From assembly GCA_002730795.1 (NCBI GenBank), contig PCAX01000042.1:1-18749 (forward strand): a stretch of 18,749 bases of DNA, read 5' to 3'. This document shows, in pieces, positions 13,932 to 18,749 of the stretch. Position 1 is the first letter of the stretch, and every line of letters begins with the position of its first letter. The notes under the pieces are model-generated. The model saw nothing but the letters and a program-made list of their open reading frames with translations. It ran no database searches and was not told where the DNA came from. This DNA comes from Chloroflexota bacterium (GTDB taxonomy: Bacteria > Chloroflexota > Dehalococcoidia > Lucifugimonadales > Lucifugimonadaceae). A program made the translations under genes and the position numbers.

Positions 13932-14989
13932 ATTACAAAAATCTTAACATACAAAGAATAGAAACGGAATTTAACAAGCAAATAACGGAAGGGTATCACC
14001 GAACAGCCTCTTTATCTATTAGTGCTCAAAACAAAATTATTTATGAAATAAATTCGACACCTAAAACTATAAAAAAACCATTGTTCCCCATAATGTCTAT
14101 TAGTAAACCTTTAGTAGCTGCCGTCTTATGGAGATATTATGCCAAAGGATTCTTTGAATGGGACGATCCAATAATAAAATTCTGGCCAGAGTATGGAAAC
14201 AATGGTAAAGACAGAACATCGATAAAAAATGTCCTGACACACACAGCCGGTGTACCAAACCATGAATCCCTACCATTAAGGGATTATGCCGACTGGGGCA
14301 GAATAATAGAATGGATCGAAGGTTTAGTTCCAGAATATCCACCTGGGCAAATGATTCAATACCACGCTTTAACTTTTGGTTGGATTGTGGCTGAATTAGC
14401 GTCCAGAATTTCAGGTCTCTCATTTGAACATTCATTTATTAGAGAAGTGTCGGAGCCACTTAATTTAAACGATACAAACTTCATCATCCCTTTGCCCCAG
14501 CAAAAACGTCTATTGCCTTTGAATGTCTCGGATGATTTCGAAGACCCATTATTGCCTAAAAACATGAGTGCCATACATAAAAACCTGGTAATCATGCCAG
14601 CAGCATCAGCGGTAAGTACATCAAATGATATCTGCAAGTTTTTTTCCATAATCGCAAATAAAGGTAAATACAAACACAATTCGTGGTTACCACAAAAAGT
14701 AATTTCAGAGATAACCACAACAAAGGCGGAAGGGTTAGAACATTCTGGTTATTACTATAAACTGGGGTTAGGATTAATGCTAAATTCAGGTATAAATAAC
14801 AAGTTTAGTGCCCCTCAACATTGTCAGACTGTTGGGCACGGAGGGTTGGGCATTTCTTCAGCCTGGGCGGATCTGGACTGTGGAATAGCCATGGCATATA
14901 TAACTACAACGTGCCAGCCGGAGGAAATGAAGAACCACCTTCATAGAACTATGTCGTCAGTCGTCAGATCTTCTGTCGAGTATGAATAA
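13928..14989 (+). CDS. Serine hydrolase of the beta-lactamase/esterase (EstB-like) family
   Basis: I place the start at ATG 13928, giving 353 residues, because it overlaps the racemase stop as ATGA. An in-frame ATG at 13871 would add 19 residues read out of frame from the racemase gene. The class C-type catalytic set is present: SISK (57-60) with nucleophile Ser57 and Lys60, Tyr145 in QYHALTFGW (the YxN position has Ala, as in EstB-type esterases), and HGG at 304-306. WADL after the third motif is also usual. Such enzymes are esterases or peptidases more often than antibiotic-hydrolysing lactamases. No signal peptide is seen, so it is probably cytoplasmic. Translational coupling suggests that it works with the racemase, perhaps releasing its hydroxyacid from an ester; that is inference. 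Confidence 0.9.
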   Translation: MNYKNLNIQRIETEFNKQITEGYHRTASLSISAQNKIIYEINSTPKTIKKPLFPIMSISKPLVAAVLWRYYAKGFFEWDDPIIKFWPEYGNNGKDRTSIKNVLTHTAGVPNHESLPLRDYADWGRIIEWIEGLVPEYPPGQMIQYHALTFGWIVAELASRISGLSFEHSFIREVSEPLNLNDTNFIIPLPQQKRLLPLNVSDDFEDPLLPKNMSAIHKNLVIMPAASAVSTSNDICKFFSIIANKGKYKHNSWLPQKVISEITTTKAEGLEHSGYYYKLGLGLMLNSGINNKFSAPQHCQTVGHGGLGISSAWADLDCGIAMAYITTTCQPEEMKNHLHRTMSSVVRSSVEYE

Positions 14990-15009
14990 TTTGGAAATAT
15001 TCTAGTCAA

Positions 15010-16056
15010 ATGTCGAAGAATAAAAAAAGTTTTTGGACGACAAAAAATCCAGAATGTCTTGGTTTTAATCGATCGAAACTTTTGAAAGCCGGAACTTTTA
15101 TTGCAGATAAATCGGCTGGAAATCCTTACAGAATTACCATTGTTCGCCAGGGGAAAATAGTAGTCGAGTGGTATTACAGGATTGATGCATACAAAAATTT
15201 AAATCAAGGCTCTATTACTGAATCAATATTATGCAGTTTATTGGGGATCACCATTTCAGAAAAAATTATCCGCTCCATAAATGATAAAGTTGGAGATTAT
15301 TACCCTGAATTTGTGCAAAACTCAAATGTTGGATTACCTCAAAAACATCCATACCTACCAAATACGTCGATTACGTTTCATCATCTCATTAGTGGACTAT
15401 ATAAAGACACACCCATTTTTGTCACCCCTAAACAACAATTGCCACTGAAACGATGCAGAATGAACATTCTTTCCCACGCGATAGCTGCCAATTACAATTT
15501 ATATAAAACTGAACACCCAGATAAAGGAGCTGGAATAGGGGCACTGGCCAAGTGGAAAATTATGAATCCAATTGGACTAGAAGCCACTTGGAAATACAAA
15601 TCTATATTTGACCCAAGTACCACTATCAACGAGGCAATATTTGGTCATAAAATTTTTTTCTACATGAATTCACGAAATATGGCAAAATTAGGATTACTGT
15701 GGCTCAATTATGGAAATTGGCAAGGTCGGCAAATTATACCAACAGAATGGATCAAAAACGCAACTTCTGTTCCAAAGAAAGCGTTCAAAGAAGAATCTCC
15801 AGAACAACATAAATTAGGCTTAGGCTTTTGGTCTAATTCAAAAGGAAAGATGTGGCCAAATCTACCTAGCGACTCATTTGCGTCTATAGGAAATAATAAA
15901 CAGCATATTTGGGTCTGCCCATCGTTAGATTTGGTTGTAGTACAGTCACCGGGTGTATACGATGAGTTTGTAAATACAAACTATTCGGTTGCAAATTTTT
16001 GTGCTGCCACCCAAGAAGATTTTTTATGTCAAATAGTCGATTCTCTACAACAATAA
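15010..16056 (+). CDS. Beta-lactamase-fold protein with degenerate active site (probable pseudoenzyme)
   Basis: This 348-residue protein resembles the NylB-like serine hydrolase group: VRQGKIVVEWYY, ITFHHLISGL, FFYMNSRNMAKLGLLWLNYGNW and HIWVCPSLDLVVV all fit. The usual SMTKS nucleophile segment reads SITES (68-72), so Ser68 remains but the catalytic Lys is Glu71 (GAA at 15220-15222). The third motif, usually GxxGQ, reads GNNKQ (294-298). No clear YxN is seen; Y162-N-L is the best candidate. Otherwise the frame is full length, so it is a maintained protein rather than a pseudogene. It lies 20 nt after an intact family member of different sequence. TATTCT lies 6 nt before the ATG and there is no Shine-Dalgarno. 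A binding or regulatory role, or altered catalysis, is possible. Confidence 0.8.
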   Translation: MSKNKKSFWTTKNPECLGFNRSKLLKAGTFIADKSAGNPYRITIVRQGKIVVEWYYRIDAYKNLNQGSITESILCSLLGITISEKIIRSINDKVGDYYPEFVQNSNVGLPQKHPYLPNTSITFHHLISGLYKDTPIFVTPKQQLPLKRCRMNILSHAIAANYNLYKTEHPDKGAGIGALAKWKIMNPIGLEATWKYKSIFDPSTTINEAIFGHKIFFYMNSRNMAKLGLLWLNYGNWQGRQIIPTEWIKNATSVPKKAFKEESPEQHKLGLGFWSNSKGKMWPNLPSDSFASIGNNKQHIWVCPSLDLVVVQSPGVYDEFVNTNYSVANFCAATQEDFLCQIVDSLQQ

Positions 16057-16074
16057 CAACTTTCTTGATATAAA

Positions 16075-16104
16075 TTGTATTTAATTATTTCTACGCGCTA
16101 CATT
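16075..16104 (+). promoter_or_regulatory. Possible promoter before the nucleotidyltransferase gene
   Basis: TTGTAT (16075-16080) and TACATT (16099-16104) are 18 nt apart in the 60-bp gap after the degenerate hydrolase gene. The leader would be only about 5 nt and there is no Shine-Dalgarno. Both boxes are weak matches. Confidence 0.3.
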
Positions 16105-16116
16105 ATTTAGTAATTA

Positions 16117-16845
16117 ATGACAAACAAACTTTACGGGCTCATATTAGCTGGCGGACGTGGTGAACGTCTCCGTCCTCTTACAAATGACCGTCCTAAACCA
16201 ATGGTCGAAATCATGGGCATTCCAATTATTGAATATCAAGTTAGCTGGATGAAATCCCAGGGGATTACCGACGTAGTATTTTTATGTGGTTACCTAGGAG
16301 AAAAAATTTTCGACCATTTTGGTAACGGGAGTGATTTTGAAATAACTGCCCATTATTCATATGAAGATAACCCTTTGGGTCGGGGTGGGGCAGTAAAAAA
16401 GGGGTTTTCTATGATTCCAAATGAAATTACTACAGTATTGGTAACTAACGGCGATGTGCTTACAAATCAAAATTTAAATACATTGTTAGATTTTCATGTA
16501 ACAAGGTCTTCAACGGCGACGGTAATGACAGTACTACACCCAAATCGGTACGGTTTGGTTGAATCTGATAATTCAGGTAACATTACAAAATTTAGTGAAA
16601 AAGGCAATTTACCAGTTTATATTAACAGTGGCATTTATTTTTTTGAAAGGTCCATATGTGACTTATTACCCGATATAGGGGATCACGAAACTACAACATT
16701 CCCAGAATTAGTAAAAAGCCGCAAAATAACTTCCTTCTCATCAAATGCATTCTGGACAAGTATAGAAACTCAAAAAGATCTAAGCGAAGTAGCAGCTAAA
16801 ATTAAAACCGGGAAAATATCCCTCAAACCGCTTAATAGAAAATGA
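16117..16845 (+). CDS. Sugar-1-phosphate nucleotidyltransferase (HddC/GmhD- or mannose-1-phosphate guanylyltransferase-like)
   Basis: The 242-residue protein is a single nucleotidyltransferase domain without a left-handed helix acyltransferase. The N-terminal pyrophosphorylase loop AGGRGERLRPLT (11-22) and RPKPM (25-29) bind the nucleotide triphosphate. LGRGGAVK (87-94) is the LGxxGA segment, NGD (111-113) holds the first metal-binding Asp, and FSEKG with YINSGIYFF (159-176) recognises the sugar phosphate. These enzymes make NDP-sugars for glycans or glycosylation. The second metal Asp, usually in WxDIGT, appears to be Ser215 in FWTSIET, which could weaken activity. Sugar and base specificity cannot be fixed. 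It is convergent with hflC, with 8 nt between stops. Confidence 0.85.
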   Translation: MTNKLYGLILAGGRGERLRPLTNDRPKPMVEIMGIPIIEYQVSWMKSQGITDVVFLCGYLGEKIFDHFGNGSDFEITAHYSYEDNPLGRGGAVKKGFSMIPNEITTVLVTNGDVLTNQNLNTLLDFHVTRSSTATVMTVLHPNRYGLVESDNSGNITKFSEKGNLPVYINSGIYFFERSICDLLPDIGDHETTTFPELVKSRKITSFSSNAFWTSIETQKDLSEVAAKIKTGKISLKPLNRK

Positions 16846-16865
16846 TAAGGACCCTATGGCTTATC
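16844..16865. terminator. Inverted repeat over the convergent stop codons (possible bidirectional terminator)
   Basis: GATAAG (16844-16849) and CTTATC (16860-16865) are exact inverted copies across 10 nt, with an inner CC/GG pair possible. The repeat covers both stop codons. Flanking T-tracts are poor on both strands, so terminator function is tentative. Confidence 0.35.
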
Positions 16866-17915
16866 AGAACTTTCTAGGTATTTTAATAAATCACTATCAG
16901 GGTCCAAAACAATCGATGAGTGAGAATCTATCACAATTTTGTACGCTTCAAGGGATCGTCTGAATTCATAAAACTCAGGATCTTTGCCAAGTGCATCTGC
17001 AAGAATATTTATGGCTTCCTCTTCAGCTTCACCTCGAAGTAGCTCAGCGGTACCTTTAGCACTCTCCAATATTATTTGTACTTGTTTATCAACTTCTGCA
17101 CGAATTTCGGCATCCATTTGTGCACCTTCTGCACGTAATCCTTTCGCTATACGTTCTCTTTCCGCCTCCATACGAGCAAAAACGCTGGTGGCTATGTCGG
17201 AAGGGAAATCTGCCCGTTTAATACGTACGTCGGCTATTTCGATGCCATATTTTTCTTTTAATGGAAAATAGTAGGTTATCTCTGCATCAGGTTTATCAGA
17301 TATCGAACCGGTGGCTTCTAGATCCGCTATCTCAGAGGCATTAGCGTGTCGGCCTCTCGAAGACCTGCCTTCCGAATCCTTTTCGGTAACTATCACCGAA
17401 ATTTCTCCCTTAGCTAGTGTTCCATATATTTCGATTGCTTCTGTTCTCGAAATTTCAGACCTGTTACTAGCTTCAGTAACTTTATGCATTATGTTTTCTC
17501 GGGTTTCAGATATAACTTCTTCCTGCAGGTCCAAAGCCACTTCACGGCGCATTTGCGCGTTTACTATATCCCCGACTCGAGCATCAGCTTGGGGCACATC
17601 ACGCAATGTCCTATAAAACATAAGAGGGTCTTTTATACGATATCTCGCATAAGAGTCAATCAAGAGGTTCCTTTTGTCAGACGTTAGAAGTGAAGCAGTT
17701 TGGACGTCTACTCGCAGTAAACGTTTATCAAACTTAGTTACTGATTCAACGAATGGTGTTTTAACCTGTAATCCAGGACTTATGTGACTCCTTTGATAGG
17801 CTCCTAATCTCACGACGATCGCCATTTCAGTTTCGTCAACGGTGTAAAAGATTTGAGTTACAGCAACAAATACCAACACGATTATTAATAATATGGAAAA
17901 AAGAGTTTTACCCAT
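16854..17915 (-). CDS. hflC: HflC, SPFH-domain membrane protease modulator
   Basis: The 353-residue protein has one N-terminal membrane helix (about 5-24, FSILLIIVLVFVAVTQIF), then the HflC opening TVDETEMAIVVRLG, a prohibitin/SPFH domain, a conserved IEIADVRIKRADFP segment, a charged coiled-coil rich in Glu, Arg and Ala (about 245-305) and the typical end KDPEFYEFRRSLEAYK. E. coli HflC is 334 residues; the slight excess here lies near 180-215, a polar Ser/Gly/Arg/Asp-rich stretch. HflC and HflK assemble a large membrane cage around the FtsH protease and limit its access to membrane proteins. The ATG is 2 nt after the hflK stop, with AGGA overlapping that stop, so translation is coupled. Confidence 0.95.
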   Translation of the reverse strand: MGKTLFSILLIIVLVFVAVTQIFYTVDETEMAIVVRLGAYQRSHISPGLQVKTPFVESVTKFDKRLLRVDVQTASLLTSDKRNLLIDSYARYRIKDPLMFYRTLRDVPQADARVGDIVNAQMRREVALDLQEEVISETRENIMHKVTEASNRSEISRTEAIEIYGTLAKGEISVIVTEKDSEGRSSRGRHANASEIADLEATGSISDKPDAEITYYFPLKEKYGIEIADVRIKRADFPSDIATSVFARMEAERERIAKGLRAEGAQMDAEIRAEVDKQVQIILESAKGTAELLRGEAEEEAINILADALGKDPEFYEFRRSLEAYKIVIDSHSSIVLDPDSDLLKYLESSDKP

Positions 17916-17917
17916 TC

Positions 17918-18749
17918 CTACTGCCCTACACTACTTCCATTATCAAGAGGTAAAAACGGTAACACTCCCGAATCACTCAAAATAAACTTCTTTACCCCTG
18001 GCAAAATCTGCTCCATTGCTTCAAGATAAAGCCTTTTTCTAGTTACCTCAGGGGATTTCTGATATCCAGCAAGGATTGCAGTAAAACCGTCCGCCTCACC
18101 TTGAGCTTTTGCTACACGCCCTCTCTTAAACCCTTCCGCTGCTTCGGTGATTTGCGCTGCTTCACCAATGGCCCTAGGAAGTACGTCAGCTTGGTATGCT
18201 TCGGCTTGGTTTACCATGCGGTCTCGATCTTCTCTGGCTTTTACAACATCCTCAAACGCAGCCTGAACCTCCTGAGGAGGGTTAACATTTTGTAGTAGCA
18301 TCTGTTGGATTTGAAGTCCTGTCTGATATTCGGCAGCTAGTTGTTGCATTTTAACTAATACTTCAGTTTGAACCTGCTCTTTTTCCGTGGTCAAAACATC
18401 GTCGATCTTTCGAGAACCCACCACTTGGCGAACAGCAGTTTCAGTAATATCCCTGAGGGTCTTTCCATCAGGTCTCCCAGGAGGAATATTTCTGTCAGGA
18501 TCACCCGGATCGCCCACCTCGAAAAGGAAACTCTTCAAGTCCACTATTCTGTATTGCACAACAGCTTGTACATCAACTATATTTTCATCTCCCGTAATCA
18601 TGAGAGATTCGACAGGAACAGATTGAGCCACTGTGAACCCGTCTTGTCCCGATCTAAACCCGATTTCCAACCTTCTCGTAGTAGTTACAGCTACAACGTC
18701 TCTCGAACCAATTGGGGCGGGATATTGCCAATGAAATCCTTCGTTTACA
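17918..18749 (-). CDS. hflK: HflK, SPFH-domain partner of HflC (5' end beyond window)
   Basis: The minus-strand frame is open to the window end, giving 277 codons with the N-terminus and membrane helix missing. The upstream in-frame residues read GFHWQYPAPIGSRDVVAV and TTTRRLEIGFRSG, the normal start of the HflK periplasmic SPFH domain, so a TTG at 18670 is internal and not the start. Further conserved parts are SLMITGDENIVDVQAVVQYRI, the DDVLTTEKEQVQ region, IQQMLLQNVNPPQEVQAAFEDVVKAREDR (split across the domain end) and a coiled-coil with EAAQI and AQGEADGF. It ends RLYLEAMEQILPGVKKFI, typical of HflK. It forms a heteromer with HflC encoded directly downstream. ftsH is not in view. Confidence 0.95.
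   Translation of the reverse strand, partial: VNEGFHWQYPAPIGSRDVVAVTTTRRLEIGFRSGQDGFTVAQSVPVESLMITGDENIVDVQAVVQYRIVDLKSFLFEVGDPGDPDRNIPPGRPDGKTLRDITETAVRQVVGSRKIDDVLTTEKEQVQTEVLVKMQQLAAEYQTGLQIQQMLLQNVNPPQEVQAAFEDVVKAREDRDRMVNQAEAYQADVLPRAIGEAAQITEAAEGFKRGRVAKAQGEADGFTAILAGYQKSPEVTRKRLYLEAMEQILPGVKKFILSDSGVLPFLPLDNGSSVGQ

Noticed and set aside
18670..18749. TTG at 18670 as the hflK start
   Set aside because: The frame stays open to the window end and the upstream residues match the conserved HflK SPFH opening, so the true start is outside the window.
1..18749. tRNA, rRNA, CRISPR, insertion sequence or attachment site
   Set aside because: No cloverleaf, repeat-spacer pattern, transposase or terminal repeats seen on reading both strands; intergenic gaps are all short (at most about 210 bp).

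Overview
This is an AT-rich bacterial window containing 17 protein genes on two strands. I see no rRNA, tRNA, CRISPR array, insertion sequence or phage gene. The gene content fits a marine oligotroph: a molybdenum hydroxylase with duplicated large subunits, a LarA-type racemase, beta-lactamase-fold hydrolases, a FolM/PTR1-like reductase beside folE and folB, HflK/HflC and an M16 peptidase. The frequent TTG starts and this mix resemble SAR202-clade Chloroflexota. That placement is inference from gene content and remembered family distribution; no phylogenetic marker is present.

Layout. (1) 1-572, minus: the N-terminal 190 residues of a GT-C membrane glycosyltransferase, cut by the window edge. 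It is divergent from the next gene across a 149-bp promoter region that holds a perfect inverted repeat. (2) 722-4398, plus: M16 zinc peptidase, XRE-type helix-turn-helix protein, HIT hydrolase and MFS exporter. (3) 4450-4546: a sigma70-like promoter, a perfect 7-bp inverted repeat and a second small hairpin lead into the main gene run. (4) 4547-10845: FAD subunit, 2Fe-2S subunit, two successive molybdopterin large subunits and a MoaD/ThiS-like sulfur carrier. (5) 10854-12633: folE, a FolM/PTR1-like reductase and folB, a pterin/folate branch. (6) 12639-14989: a LarA-family racemase with every nickel-pincer residue kept, overlapping by 4 bp (ATGA) a beta-lactamase-fold hydrolase. (7) 15010-16845: a second beta-lactamase-fold protein whose catalytic lysine is Glu, then a sugar-1-phosphate nucleotidyltransferase. 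(8) 16854-18749, minus: hflC and the 3' part of hflK, convergent with the nucleotidyltransferase.

How the genes may work together. The FAD, Fe-S and Mo subunits make a xanthine-oxidase-family hydroxylase or dehydrogenase. Two different large subunits follow a single set of electron-transfer subunits, which suggests two substrate specificities sharing one redox module. MoaD-like and fol genes concern pterin chemistry derived from GTP, and LarA acts on 2-hydroxyacids. With the hydrolases, the run from 4547 to 14989 looks like a catabolic or cofactor island for small organic molecules; the substrate cannot be read from sequence. The best leads are the paired large subunits with an AYRAPGSPQ-type active-site loop, the tandem intact and degenerate beta-lactamase-fold pair, and the regulatory structure at 4450-4546.
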